A stretch of DNA of 64,000 nucleotides from Moraxellaceae bacterium. Lineage in GTDB: Bacteria > Pseudomonadota > Gammaproteobacteria > Pseudomonadales > Moraxellaceae. Below, one piece after another: positions 18,019 through 27,207 of this stretch. Numbering within the stretch: position 1 is the stretch's first letter; every line of letters starts with the position of its first letter. A model generated the notes under the pieces. The model was not told where the DNA came from and did no database searches. It saw only the letters and a program-made list of their open reading frames with translations. The stretch covers positions 558,001-622,000 of the forward strand of contig JAUXVU010000023.1 of the NCBI GenBank assembly GCA_030680295.1. The letters run 5' to 3'. A program made the position numbers and the translations under genes.

Positions 18019-18627
18019 TTAGCGTCGGCCTCTAGCCTCACGCAGTAACGATCGAATCACACTGACAATTTCATCAACACTAGCCTGCTGATCAAAGAGC
18101 TTGCGTGTTTTTCCTTGGTCATCAATTAGGTATAAATAGTCACTATGTGCAACGTCACCGTTATCACTAACGATGACACGTGCGCCGTACAAACGCTCTA
18201 CAGCAGCAAGCTGATTACGCGGTGCAACTAAGCCAATCATGCTGGTATCAAAATAGCGGACATATTCTCCCAAGCGTTCAGGTAAATCACGCTCAGGATC
18301 AACTGCGATCATCACTGTTTGTAAACGCTTGGCATCAGGGCCTAACTCATCTAAAACAGCTCTAAAGCGTGCCAAAGTTAGCGGACAAATATCAGGACAG
18401 CTGGTAAAGCCAAAGGTCATCAACACCAAACGGCCACGCTGATCAGCTAAACGAAAGGTTTCACCCTCACTGTCTGGCAGCTCAAAATCACCACCTAAAC
18501 GTAATTCAGGCAAACCACTGTGTTTTGGTGCAAACAAATGCCATGCGCCCACGGACGCTACGGTCACCCCTAAAATCAGTGCGAAAACTAAAAATACAAG
18601 GGTTAATGGCGACTTAGACATACTCAT
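18019..18627 (-). CDS. SCO1/SenC family copper chaperone/thioredoxin-like protein
   Basis: Membrane-anchored thioredoxin-fold protein that works in assembly of the CuA centre of cytochrome oxidase. The 202-residue product has one N-terminal membrane segment (about 8-28). The copper/redox site is CPDIC (Cys77, Cys81) with the conserved His161 in DVAHSDYLYLI. Its ATG overlaps the slt stop (ATGA), and the PCuAC gene follows 15 bases later, so copper delivery genes are cotranscribed with slt and the RND pump. Confidence 0.93.
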   Translation of the reverse strand: MSMSKSPLTLVFLVFALILGVTVASVGAWHLFAPKHSGLPELRLGGDFELPDSEGETFRLADQRGRLVLMTFGFTSCPDICPLTLARFRAVLDELGPDAKRLQTVMIAVDPERDLPERLGEYVRYFDTSMIGLVAPRNQLAAVERLYGARVIVSDNGDVAHSDYLYLIDDQGKTRKLFDQQASVDEIVSVIRSLLREARGRR

Positions 18628-20549
18628 GGACTGCTCTCTAACGAACTCTGTGCGGTTAAATAACCTGGCACAACGCCAATACGACGGCTTAGCACACGTT
18701 CGCCATCATTAAAAATTCGTGCATAGTGCACTGCGTTCGTCATCACTTTTTTGACGTAATCACGCGTTTCATAAAACGGAATGCTTTCAATAAAGCGCGC
18801 TGCCTCTAAATTTTGGTCCGGCCGCCACTCTTGCGCTCGCCGTGGCCCTGCGTTGTATCCAGCCGTAGCTAATACCGGATGGCCTAGCGAAGAAAGCACA
18901 TGTTGCAAATAGTAGGTGCCCAAACGCACGTTCTGCCCAACATCATTAGTCATACTGGCTTGATAGGGAATACCTAAACGTTTAGTAACCCATTGCGCAG
19001 TGGCCGGCATCACCTGCATCAAACCGCCGGCACCCGCACTGGACCTAGCACTGCTGACAAAACGACTCTCTTGCCGAATAAGTCCATATACCCACGCCTC
19101 ATCTAAGCCAAGCTCACGCGCATAACCACGGGTAACATCACGATAAGGTGTGAGATAACGAAAGCGTGGCTCATGCAACTGTTGTGTACGCTCGGCCGCA
19201 AAAATAGCGCGGTCATACCACTCACGCTGATTAGCCGCTTCAGCAGCGGCTAATAATAAGCGGTCATCATTAGCAAAACGTACTGCCCAGTTCCACTCAG
19301 CCGCTGATTCCCAACGCTGCCCTAAAGCATGCAAAGCAAACGCGCGCTGAAAGCCTGGATGCGCAGCTAAACGGTCTCGATCTGCTCGATTGATGACAAC
19401 ATTGGTTGATGGTGCCGCCATCACAGCACCTAAGCGCTCAAGCGACAGCAGGCCGTAAAAGTCCTCATCAACACTAAGTTGAGCAAATATTCGCTGCGCA
19501 TTAGCTTTTAGATTTGCTTCATCTTGGGCACGCGCCAGCCAATACTGCCAAGCACGTTGATTTTGAATGGCGACCGGTAACGTATCGTAGACACGGCGAT
19601 AATCCGCCCAAGCACCATGTCGTACCAGACCACGCAAACGCGTTTCACGATGCATTGTGGTCCACGCAGCAGTCTCACTGCGCTGAAAAAAGCTTTCAGC
19701 AATGGGGTCAAAACGGCGAACAGCGGCCATTGCCAAACCACGCCAAGCATACGCGGCTTGCTCGCGCAGCCTGCCGGCATTAGCTTCTAAATGTGCATGC
19801 GCGCCAACAGGATCAACACGCGCCCATCGACTATAAGCAAACGCCGCTAACTCACGTGCCCCACGCTGACTGACATCCGCACGCTCAATCACCTGCCGTG
19901 GCGTATCGGTTAACGCTTTAATATCGCGCTCAGCCAAACTCAGGCCCAAGCCATTGCCAACAAAACGTGCTACACCACTCACACCGTCTTCCAGAGCCAA
20001 ACGAAAGCGCTGCCAACGATGCTCTTGCGTCAATATTCCACGATCAAACAAAGCATTAATCACTGGTGTGCAGCTATTGGGCTGATCACGTGAGGTCAGC
20101 CAAAGTGTTTCCGCCAAAGGTGTAGCTTTGCTGACATCATCAAACGCTAGGTCTGCTTGTAACAACCAGCACTGCAGTTCAGTCGCTGGTGTACCCAATA
20201 ATTTGGGTGCTTCAGCGCGAACACGAGCCCAATCTTGGCGCTGGGCCAATTGTGTCAGCCAATGAATTCGTAATTGCTCCGCTAAATAACTGCCTTGTTC
20301 ACGCTGTAAAAAGTCCGCTACCGCAGCATTACCTTCAGCCAATCGTGCCAAACGCCAGACCTGCCAATAGTCTGCATAAACAGCCAATGGTGAACCGCGT
20401 AAGTCCCGCGCTGCCTGCGCTAGCGCGGTATCGTTGCCCTGCCTAAATGCCTCGCGTGCCGCCAGCCAATCACGGTCTGCCGCCGACAATAAGGGCGAAA
20501 CAAGCATCAGTACTGTCAGTAATGAAGACGTCCAAAACCCACCACGCAT
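18624..20549 (-). CDS. slt: Soluble lytic murein transglycosylase (Slt70-like)
   Basis: Periplasmic enzyme cleaving peptidoglycan glycan strands to 1,6-anhydromuramyl products. The 641 residues match Slt70: signal peptide (1-23), a long alpha-helical superhelical ring domain (about 25-450), then the lysozyme-like catalytic domain. The catalytic acid is Glu494 in IRQESRFVSSA, followed by GAGGLMQVMPATA and LATAGYNAGPRRA. A strong AAGGAG ribosome-binding site precedes the ATG. It heads the minus-strand run of six genes and is divergent from miaB. Confidence 0.95.
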   Translation of the reverse strand: MRGGFWTSSLLTVLMLVSPLLSAADRDWLAAREAFRQGNDTALAQAARDLRGSPLAVYADYWQVWRLARLAEGNAAVADFLQREQGSYLAEQLRIHWLTQLAQRQDWARVRAEAPKLLGTPATELQCWLLQADLAFDDVSKATPLAETLWLTSRDQPNSCTPVINALFDRGILTQEHRWQRFRLALEDGVSGVARFVGNGLGLSLAERDIKALTDTPRQVIERADVSQRGARELAAFAYSRWARVDPVGAHAHLEANAGRLREQAAYAWRGLAMAAVRRFDPIAESFFQRSETAAWTTMHRETRLRGLVRHGAWADYRRVYDTLPVAIQNQRAWQYWLARAQDEANLKANAQRIFAQLSVDEDFYGLLSLERLGAVMAAPSTNVVINRADRDRLAAHPGFQRAFALHALGQRWESAAEWNWAVRFANDDRLLLAAAEAANQREWYDRAIFAAERTQQLHEPRFRYLTPYRDVTRGYARELGLDEAWVYGLIRQESRFVSSARSSAGAGGLMQVMPATAQWVTKRLGIPYQASMTNDVGQNVRLGTYYLQHVLSSLGHPVLATAGYNAGPRRAQEWRPDQNLEAARFIESIPFYETRDYVKKVMTNAVHYARIFNDGERVLSRRIGVVPGYLTAQSSLESSP

Positions 20550-20589
20550 GAAAACTCCTTAAAACAGCCGTTGGCTTAAGCATACCGAT

Positions 20590-20611
20590 GCGGGCTTTAG
20601 CCCGCTATAAT
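20590..20611 (+). promoter_or_regulatory. Putative miaB promoter -10 with an adjoining perfect hairpin
   Basis: A consensus -10 box TATAAT lies at 20606-20611, 34 bases before the miaB ATG. Directly upstream, in the spacer, is a perfect inverted repeat GCGGGC TTTA GCCCGC (20590-20605). No consensus -35 is seen at 16-18 bases, so the repeat could be a protein-binding site that compensates for, or blocks, polymerase binding. Confidence 0.5.
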
Positions 20612-20644
20612 GGCTCTCTTTTTGATCAGCGGTAACTAAAACCC

Positions 20645-22051
20645 ATGACACGCAAGCTCTACATTGAAACACAAGGCTGTCAGATGAACGCCTATGATTC
20701 GTCACGCATGCACGATTTATTGGGCGGCAGCCAAGGCTATGTTCGCACGGACAATCCAGAAGAGGCCGATGTACTACTGCTAAACACCTGCTCTATCCGC
20801 GAAAAAGCGCAGGAAAAAGTATTTTCTGAACTAGGACGATGGCAGCGCCTTAAGCTGGCTAAGCCCGATGTATTAATTGGTGTAGGCGGCTGTGTTGCGT
20901 CACAAGAAGGTGAAAACATCCTCCAACGCGCGCCCTATGTAGACTTGGTTTTTGGTCCGCAAACGCTGCATCGCCTACCGGCAATGCTTAATCAGCGTAA
21001 AACCACCAACTTGTCCGTGGTCGACGTCAGCTTTCCCGACATTGAAAAGTTCGATTTTCTGCCCGAACCACGTGTGGATGGCCATAAAGCCTTTGTGTCC
21101 ATCATGGAAGGCTGCTCAAAGTATTGTTCTTTCTGTGTTGTGCCCTATACCCGCGGTGAAGAAGTCTCTCGCCCCTTTGATGATGTGATTGCCGAAGTTG
21201 CCCATGTTGCTCGCCAAGGTGTGCGTGAGATCACTCTGCTGGGACAAAATGTGAATGGCTACCGCGGCCATTTCCACGACGGCACGCCCTGCTCTTTTGC
21301 ACAATTACTCAATCATGTTGCCGCTGTGCCCGGCATTGGCCGCATTCGTTACACCACTTCACACCCACTCGAATTTGGTGATGACTTAATTGCCGCTCAC
21401 CGCGACATTCCCACACTGGCAGCACATGTACACTTACCGGTGCAAAGCGGCTCTGATCGTGTGTTAGCGGGCATGAAGCGTAATCATGTGATATCCACCT
21501 ATAGCGAAACCATTCGTAAGCTAAAAGCGGCTAAACCCGGCATCGAAATTGCGTCCGACTTCATCATTGGTTTTCCTGGCGAAACTGACGAAGACTTTGC
21601 CGACACCATGAAGCTGATTGCGGAAGTGGACTACGACCACTCCTATAGCTTTATTTACTCTAAACGCCCGGGCACACCTGCGGCTGAGCTGCCGGATGAC
21701 ACCTCGGACGCGGTCAAAAAAGAGCGCCTGCAAATCCTAAAAAGCCGTATTGCTGCCAACACAGGCCGCAAAACCGACGCCATGTTAGGCACCGTTCAGC
21801 GCGTTTTAATCGACCGTGAATCGCGTCGTTATCCTGGCTATTTAGTCGGTATTGCCGAGAACACACGCTGGATTCATTTTCCTGGCGACCCCAGCCTAAT
21901 TGGTCGTTTTGCTGATGTGCGCGTCAGCCACATTGAATCCATTAATGCGGCCAGTGCAGATGAAATTCTCTGGCTGGAAAGTGATGAAGAAACACAGGTG
22001 GGCATGGCACCACTGCCGGGACGAATTCCATTATGGCATGAGGCCACCTGA
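20645..22051 (+). CDS. miaB: tRNA-2-methylthio-N6-isopentenyladenosine synthase
   Basis: Radical SAM methylthiotransferase that adds the 2-methylthio group to isopentenyl-A37 of tRNAs reading UNN codons. The first cluster is bound by Cys12, Cys49 and Cys83 (TQGCQMN, NTCSIRE, GGCVAS), the radical SAM cluster by Cys157, Cys161 and Cys164 ([16 protein letters not shown]). A TRAM domain ends the 468 residues. Usually miaB is followed at once by phoH; here a coupled hydrolase and two opposite-strand genes intervene. Confidence 0.97.
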   Translation: MTRKLYIETQGCQMNAYDSSRMHDLLGGSQGYVRTDNPEEADVLLLNTCSIREKAQEKVFSELGRWQRLKLAKPDVLIGVGGCVASQEGENILQRAPYVDLVFGPQTLHRLPAMLNQRKTTNLSVVDVSFPDIEKFDFLPEPRVDGHKAFVSIMEGCSKYCSFCVVPYTRGEEVSRPFDDVIAEVAHVARQGVREITLLGQNVNGYRGHFHDGTPCSFAQLLNHVAAVPGIGRIRYTTSHPLEFGDDLIAAHRDIPTLAAHVHLPVQSGSDRVLAGMKRNHVISTYSETIRKLKAAKPGIEIASDFIIGFPGETDEDFADTMKLIAEVDYDHSYSFIYSKRPGTPAAELPDDTSDAVKKERLQILKSRIAANTGRKTDAMLGTVQRVLIDRESRRYPGYLVGIAENTRWIHFPGDPSLIGRFADVRVSHIESINAASADEILWLESDEETQVGMAPLPGRIPLWHEAT

Positions 22052-22836
22052 TGGCTTTCGCCAGCTTAGGTCTGGACCGTATTGCCTACAGCCTAGAAGG
22101 CAGCGGCCAGCCCTTGGTGTTATTACATGGCACGGGTGGTGATAGCTTCTCCAATTGGGGCACACTGATCCCAGCGCTAACGCAGCAATTCACTGTCATC
22201 AGCATTGATTATGCGGGCTCTGGCGCCACCGAATGCGAGACAGATGAACTCACCCTAGCGCATTTAAGTGCTCAGGTTATTGCGGTGTTAGATGATGCCG
22301 GTATTGCCCAGGCCAGCATTGCTGGCTTCTCCCTAGGCGCGGTGATTGCCGCACAGGTGGCAGCCACACAACCTGCACGAATTCAGCGCTTGGTGATGTT
22401 GGCTGGCTTTGCCGGCGGCCCCAATAGCCGCATGCAATTACAATTTACCCACTGGCTGGACTTAACCATCAATGATCCTGAGCGTATGGCGCGCCATATT
22501 TTGCTTACCGGTTTTAGCCCTGCGTTTTTAGAGCGCCTAAGCCCTGTTGATATCAGCAAACGACAAGCCGCGATCGTCAAATTCACACGCTGGCCCGGGA
22601 TGGCAAAACAAACCCAGTTAGATGCCGTACTAGATATTCGCCATCTGCTGGCAGACATCAAACAACCCACGCTAGTCATTGGCTGCCGACATGATCAGAT
22701 GGTGCCTGTGCATTTAACGCAGGCACTGTGTGATGGCATTAACCAAGCGCAGTATGTTGAGATAGATAGCGGTCACTTAGCGACGCTGGAAAATCCGCAG
22801 GAAGTGCTAACGCAGTTGAAGAAATTTTTAAGTTAA
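22051..22836 (+). CDS. Alpha/beta hydrolase
   Basis: The 261-residue protein has the canonical fold: oxyanion motif LLHGTGGD (about 24-31), nucleophile Ser94 in AGFSLGAVIA, an Asp in IGCRHDQMVPV and His in DSGHLATLENP. No signal peptide, so cytoplasmic. It resembles the broad group that includes 3-oxoadipate enol-lactonase and BioH-like esterases; the substrate cannot be named. The ATG overlaps the miaB stop (TGATG), showing cotranscription with miaB. Confidence 0.85.
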   Translation: MAFASLGLDRIAYSLEGSGQPLVLLHGTGGDSFSNWGTLIPALTQQFTVISIDYAGSGATECETDELTLAHLSAQVIAVLDDAGIAQASIAGFSLGAVIAAQVAATQPARIQRLVMLAGFAGGPNSRMQLQFTHWLDLTINDPERMARHILLTGFSPAFLERLSPVDISKRQAAIVKFTRWPGMAKQTQLDAVLDIRHLLADIKQPTLVIGCRHDQMVPVHLTQALCDGINQAQYVEIDSGHLATLENPQEVLTQLKKFLS

Positions 22837-23616
22837 ACGACGACACCAGTGGTCCAACAAAATACCGCAGGCCACGGCAGCATTGAGTGACTCTGCCTGA
22901 CCAAAACGCGGAATGGTTAAGCGCTGTGTTAATAACGCCTCCACGTCCATTGATAAGCCATGCGACTCACTACCAATCACCAAAACACCCGGTGCCATAG
23001 TAGTGCTGGCAGCATGAACATTGTCACCGCTTAATACCGCCCCCATCAGCGCTAACTGCGCTGACTTTGCCTCAGCAAAGGCTTCGGGCAATGATCCCAC
23101 AGCCACTGGTACGCGTAAAAACGACCCCATACTGGCCGACACCACCTTCGGGTTGTAACGGTCTACACAGTTTGGTGAACACAGCACCACATCAATGCCA
23201 TACCAGTCAGCCAAACGTAACAGGGTGCCTAAGTTGCCGGGATCCGCGATATGGTCAAGAGCCAAAACACGGCTCGTGGCTGCCCAATTGATGCGATGCA
23301 TAGGACGCATCATCGCTACCGCAATCGCCTGATCATTACTCACTAAAGTGCCTAAACTCGCTAATACGCTAGCATTAACCTCATAACAACGAATTCCACG
23401 CGCATTGGCCTGACCCTGCAATACCGGCATGGCTTCAGCCGTTGCATACACAGCGGCTACTGGCCAGTCTGACAACAGCAACTCATCAACACTTTTTAAG
23501 CCTTCGACTAAAAAGCGATGCTGCTCATTACGACCTTTTTTTTGCTGCAGTGCGCGCACATCGCGCAACTCGGCTTTGCTGGGTATAGATGCAGACGGAG
23601 AGAAATCATCAGGCAT
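22828..23616 (-). CDS. TrmH/SpoU family RNA 2'-O-methyltransferase
   Basis: SPOUT-class methyltransferase with the three knot motifs: DHIADPGNLGTLLRLADW (motif 1), GVLVIGSESHGLS (motif 2) and IPRFGQAESLNAAVACGILL (motif 3). An N-terminal substrate-binding region (FLVEGLKSVDELL) suggests an rRNA 2'-O-ribose methyltransferase such as the RlmB/TsnR group; the exact target is not clear. I use the ATG at 23616 (262 residues); the frame extends to a TTG 21 bases upstream. It converges on the miaB-coupled hydrolase with a 9-base overlap. Confidence 0.88.
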   Translation of the reverse strand: MPDDFSPSASIPSKAELRDVRALQQKKGRNEQHRFLVEGLKSVDELLLSDWPVAAVYATAEAMPVLQGQANARGIRCYEVNASVLASLGTLVSNDQAIAVAMMRPMHRINWAATSRVLALDHIADPGNLGTLLRLADWYGIDVVLCSPNCVDRYNPKVVSASMGSFLRVPVAVGSLPEAFAEAKSAQLALMGAVLSGDNVHAASTTMAPGVLVIGSESHGLSMDVEALLTQRLTIPRFGQAESLNAAVACGILLDHWCRRLT

Positions 23617-23668
23617 GACAGGGCTCACAAAAAACAATGCGCCATGCTAGTCGTCTAGCGCGTTTGCC

Positions 23669-24640
23669 TCAAGCAACACATTCATCTTGCAGACTATCTA
23701 ATGTGCTAACAAAACGGCCAATATGTTCAAACAACAACCGTCCCTCAGGCAGCACCGCACTAAATAATGGAAATACATGAACCATGCGATGCCATTCTTC
23801 GTAGTGCACTTTCACGCCCGACTGACGCGCTTTTTTAATCATACGACGACAGTCTTCACGCAACACTTCGGTACTGCCAATGGCCACAAATAATGGTGGC
23901 AAGCCAACAAAATCGCCATGAATAGGAGATACACGATAATCCATAGGGTCTTGGCCCACGGTCAAATAATTAGCCACCGCTTGTACGGCAGCAGCTGGAA
24001 TCATAGGATCACGCCACTCTTTATCGTGCATAGACTCTGAGGTGTGCGATAAGTCTGTCCAAGGCGACAGCAAAATTGCAGCTTGTGGCAAAGGCATATG
24101 GCGCTCTTTGAGCATTTGCAACAACACCAACGATAAGTGCCCGCCTGCTGAGTCGCCCGAAATTAAAATATCGTGGCCGTTATATCCCTTACCCAACAAA
24201 TAACGGTAGGCGGTCAGTGCGTCGGTGGTCCAGTGATTAAAGCTAAATTCGGGCGCCAAACGATAATCCAGCGATAACACTCGGCGGCCCGTGATTTGTG
24301 ACAACCGCGAGGTAATTTGACGGTGTTGTTGGGGGTTGCCAAAAAAATAACCGCCGCCGTGAAAGTACAAAATGACTTTGCGTGAGTCACGCGCATTCGC
24401 GGCCATCACCCACTCGCCCTTTAAATTAGGCGCTTTAAAAGGCGTAATGACAGTTGATTTAGGTAGGGAACTAAGCAGCGGCTTGGTCAAACTAAATACA
24501 CGTCGGATATTGTGCATAGCGGTTGGACTGCCAATAGAAGCAACCCAACTTACCGGTCGTATAAGTGCTGCGACTGCCCAATTTAATACATACGCCTGGT
24601 GGCTGACTCGACGGCGAGGTTGGATAGCATCATGCGTCAT
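23669..24640 (-). CDS. Alpha/beta hydrolase of the hormone-sensitive-lipase esterase family
   Basis: Predicted carboxylesterase. It has the oxyanion-hole motif YFHGGGYFFG (family HGGG), nucleophile in ISGDSAGGHLS, and a C-terminal His in HRMVHVFPLF. I take the ATG at 24640 (323 residues), with GTGAG upstream; a longer reading from a TTG at 24691 lacks a better start signal. The N-terminal stretch LNWAVAALIRPVSWVASI is hydrophobic and may associate with membrane. It is divergent from phoH. The substrate is unknown, but short-chain esters are usual for the family. Confidence 0.85.
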   Translation of the reverse strand: MTHDAIQPRRRVSHQAYVLNWAVAALIRPVSWVASIGSPTAMHNIRRVFSLTKPLLSSLPKSTVITPFKAPNLKGEWVMAANARDSRKVILYFHGGGYFFGNPQQHRQITSRLSQITGRRVLSLDYRLAPEFSFNHWTTDALTAYRYLLGKGYNGHDILISGDSAGGHLSLVLLQMLKERHMPLPQAAILLSPWTDLSHTSESMHDKEWRDPMIPAAAVQAVANYLTVGQDPMDYRVSPIHGDFVGLPPLFVAIGSTEVLREDCRRMIKKARQSGVKVHYEEWHRMVHVFPLFSAVLPEGRLLFEHIGRFVSTLDSLQDECVA

Positions 24641-24794
24641 ATAGGCAATACTCACGATTGTGACTAATCGGTTCTGCGCCAACAATAGCAACTCATGTCA
24701 CTTATGCAAACTCTTTTTATGTCCACCGTTAGGGCTGTGACATCGGACATTTTGCGGTATTCTGAAGACTCTAAACCACAGGGGCTATCACTAC

Positions 24795-25805
24795 TTGAAC
24801 AAGACCGAGCGTTTGAGCCAAAGCATTGACCTTGAACCACATGACCCACGCCGACTATCACAACTCTGCGGGCAATTTAACGAACATATCAAACTGATTG
24901 AACAGCGCCTTGCAGTGCAGATCAATCAACGAGGGTATGCGTTTTGGGTAGAAGGCGAGCAAGCCAGTGCCGCACAAGCAATAACAGTCATTCAACGTCT
25001 TTATAGTGAAACCGAAGACAGCCCCGAACTTGCGCCTGAAACCGTGCATTTAGTGCTACAGATTGTGTTGGGACAAGACACTAATCATAACCCCGCACAG
25101 CTGCGCGCCGATGGCCCTGTGCTGATGACCAAAAAAGGGGTGATTCGCCCTCGTGGTGAAAATCAACGACGTTATGTCGAAGAAATCTTAGCCAATGACA
25201 TTAGCTTTGGTGTTGGCCCTGCCGGTACCGGCAAAACCTATTTAGCAGTGGCCGCCGCGGTTGATCAGTTAGAGCGCAACTTGGTACGCCGTATTTTACT
25301 GGTGCGCCCTGCCGTGGAAGCTGGCGAAAAACTGGGCTTTTTACCTGGCGACCTGTCCGAAAAAATCAATCCATATCTGCGTCCTTTATACGATGCGTTA
25401 TATGAAATGCTTGGCTTTGAGCGCGTGGCCAAACTGATTGATCGACAAGTCATTGAGGTCGCCCCCTTGGCCTATATGCGCGGACGCACTCTCAATCATT
25501 CCTTCATTATTTTGGATGAAGCGCAAAACACCACGCCTGAGCAAATGAAAATGTTTTTAACCCGCTTAGGCTACGGCTCAAAAGCGGTGATTACCGGCGA
25601 CATGACGCAGATCGACTTACCACGCGGCATGCCATCTGGACTGACTCAGGCGTTAAAAATTCTGGATAGTGTGCCCGGCATTCACATCACCCGTTTTGCT
25701 TCTCGCGATGTGGTCCGCCACCCCTTGGTGATGAAAATTATTGATGCTTATGAGGCATGGGATGCCAAACAAGCGCCCAATCCTCGTCCCGAGCGCTCAT
25801 CATGA
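24795..25805 (+). CDS. ybeZ: PhoH-like ATPase (YbeZ)
   Basis: Cytoplasmic P-loop ATPase that partners YbeY in rRNA maturation and ribosome quality control. Walker A is GPAGTGKT at 141-148 and Walker B is FIILDEAQNTT near 235. An N-terminal KH-like region precedes. Start is TTG, with AGGGGC nine bases upstream; no ATG occurs early in the frame, and the length (336) matches the family. A weak promoter (GTGACA, TATTCT at 24758-24763) is visible. The stop overlaps ybeY by four bases (ATGA). Confidence 0.95.
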   Translation: MNKTERLSQSIDLEPHDPRRLSQLCGQFNEHIKLIEQRLAVQINQRGYAFWVEGEQASAAQAITVIQRLYSETEDSPELAPETVHLVLQIVLGQDTNHNPAQLRADGPVLMTKKGVIRPRGENQRRYVEEILANDISFGVGPAGTGKTYLAVAAAVDQLERNLVRRILLVRPAVEAGEKLGFLPGDLSEKINPYLRPLYDALYEMLGFERVAKLIDRQVIEVAPLAYMRGRTLNHSFIILDEAQNTTPEQMKMFLTRLGYGSKAVITGDMTQIDLPRGMPSGLTQALKILDSVPGIHITRFASRDVVRHPLVMKIIDAYEAWDAKQAPNPRPERSS

Positions 25806-26356
25806 CTATTGAGTTGTGGCTAGAGGCTGACTCCAGCTTAAACAGTGATAGCTACCCCAGCGAACAGCAGTGTCAGGACTGGATAAATGCGGTGTTTAAT
25901 TACCTAGCTGACAACGCCAGCTTATTACCAACTTCAGTTTATTTAGACGCATTAGACAGCAAGCGCTCTATGAGCGTTGCGGTGCGTGTGGTTGGCCAAG
26001 AAGAAGGTCGCACACTGAACTTGCAATATCGCGCACGTGATTACGCCACCAATGTCTTATCATTTCCAGCCGAGCTTCCTGAGTGGGCTAGTGATGAGTT
26101 AGATGAGCTGCCTCTAGGTGACTTAATAATCTGCGCACCCGTTGTCATACAAGAAGCACAACAGCAAGGTAAACTAGCTAACGATCACTGGTTACATTTA
26201 CTGGTGCATGGCTGCTTACATTTACTTGGCCTAGACCATATTGAAGACGAACAAGCAGATGCCATGGAAGCCTTAGAAGTTGCTATTTTGGCAGTCTGTG
26301 GTTGTAATAACCCCTATATTATTGTGCCCAGCGCCACTGCTGGTATTGAGGAATAA
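25802..26356 (+). CDS. ybeY: Endoribonuclease YbeY
   Basis: Zinc metalloendonuclease needed for 16S rRNA 3'-end maturation. The zinc motif H-x3-H-x5-H is seen in LVHGCLHLLGLDHIED. The family's fingerprint ATNVLSFP lies earlier. Using the ATG that overlaps the phoH stop (ATGA) the protein has 184 residues; the frame runs 45 bases further upstream but only within phoH. Confidence 0.96.
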   Translation: MTIELWLEADSSLNSDSYPSEQQCQDWINAVFNYLADNASLLPTSVYLDALDSKRSMSVAVRVVGQEEGRTLNLQYRARDYATNVLSFPAELPEWASDELDELPLGDLIICAPVVIQEAQQQGKLANDHWLHLLVHGCLHLLGLDHIEDEQADAMEALEVAILAVCGCNNPYIIVPSATAGIEE

Positions 26357-26362
26357 CGCATC

Positions 26363-27205
26363 ATGAATGACGGACGATCGAGTAGCGAACCAGGTCGATC
26401 TTGGTTATCGCGCATTACGGATGCCTTACACGGCGAACCGGATAGTCGCGACGAACTCATTGTTATTATTCGTGATGCCGCCGAACGCGGACTGATGGAC
26501 AACGAAGCTCGGCAAATCATCGAGTCCACACTGAAGGTGTCGGAACGCCAAGTACGCGAAATCATGATTCCGCGTGGGCAAATGGTGTCCATTCGCGCTG
26601 ACGAAGAATTGCGCGACTTTTTGCCCAACCTGATTGAGTCCGCTCACTCACGCTTTCCTGTCTTAGCCACGGACAATCCAGATGAAGTATTAGGCATTTT
26701 ATTTGCCAAAGACTTGTTACGTCTGATTTTGGAAAACAAAGACCGCATCGCCTTAAAAGACTTTTTGCGCCCCGCGTTTTTTGTGCCAGAAACCACTCAT
26801 ATCGACAAGCTCATTCGTGAGTTCCGCAGCAAAAAAAGCCATATGGCCATTGTTGTTAATGAGTATGGCGGCATTGCGGGTTTAGTGACGCTAGAAGATG
26901 CACTAGAACAAATCGTCGGTGAAATTGATGACGAACACGATTACGAAGAAGACGAAGAAGTATTAATCCGCGAAACCAATCCAAATGAATGGATAGTCAA
27001 AGCGCAAATCAGTATTGCCGAATTTAACGAGTACTTCTCCAGCAACTTTAGCAATGATGAGTTCGACACGATGGCGGGCATTTTGCTGAAAGCGTTTGAA
27101 CGTATGCCAGAAGAAAAAGAGCAAATTGAGCTTAACCGCTTCCGCTTTACCATTGTCCAAGCTAACGGCCGGGCACTAGAGCAAATCAAGGTCGAAAAGC
27201 GCTAA
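26363..27205 (+). CDS. corC: HlyC/CorC family CBS-domain protein (YbeX)
   Basis: Cytoplasmic protein with two CBS domains (about residues 65-185; [53 protein letters not shown]) and a C-terminal CorC_HlyC FAD-fold-like domain (about 200-280). Originally tied to CorA-mediated Mg2+/Co2+ efflux, the gene is better supported in ribosome metabolism, as its location between ybeY and lnt suggests. It follows ybeY by 6 bases and precedes lnt by 2. Confidence 0.95.
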   Translation: MNDGRSSSEPGRSWLSRITDALHGEPDSRDELIVIIRDAAERGLMDNEARQIIESTLKVSERQVREIMIPRGQMVSIRADEELRDFLPNLIESAHSRFPVLATDNPDEVLGILFAKDLLRLILENKDRIALKDFLRPAFFVPETTHIDKLIREFRSKKSHMAIVVNEYGGIAGLVTLEDALEQIVGEIDDEHDYEEDEEVLIRETNPNEWIVKAQISIAEFNEYFSSNFSNDEFDTMAGILLKAFERMPEEKEQIELNRFRFTIVQANGRALEQIKVEKR

Positions 27206-27207
27206 AC

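Noticed and set aside
25757-25801. Longer N terminus for ybeY
   Set aside because: The extra 15 codons lie inside phoH; the ATGA overlap start matches the family.
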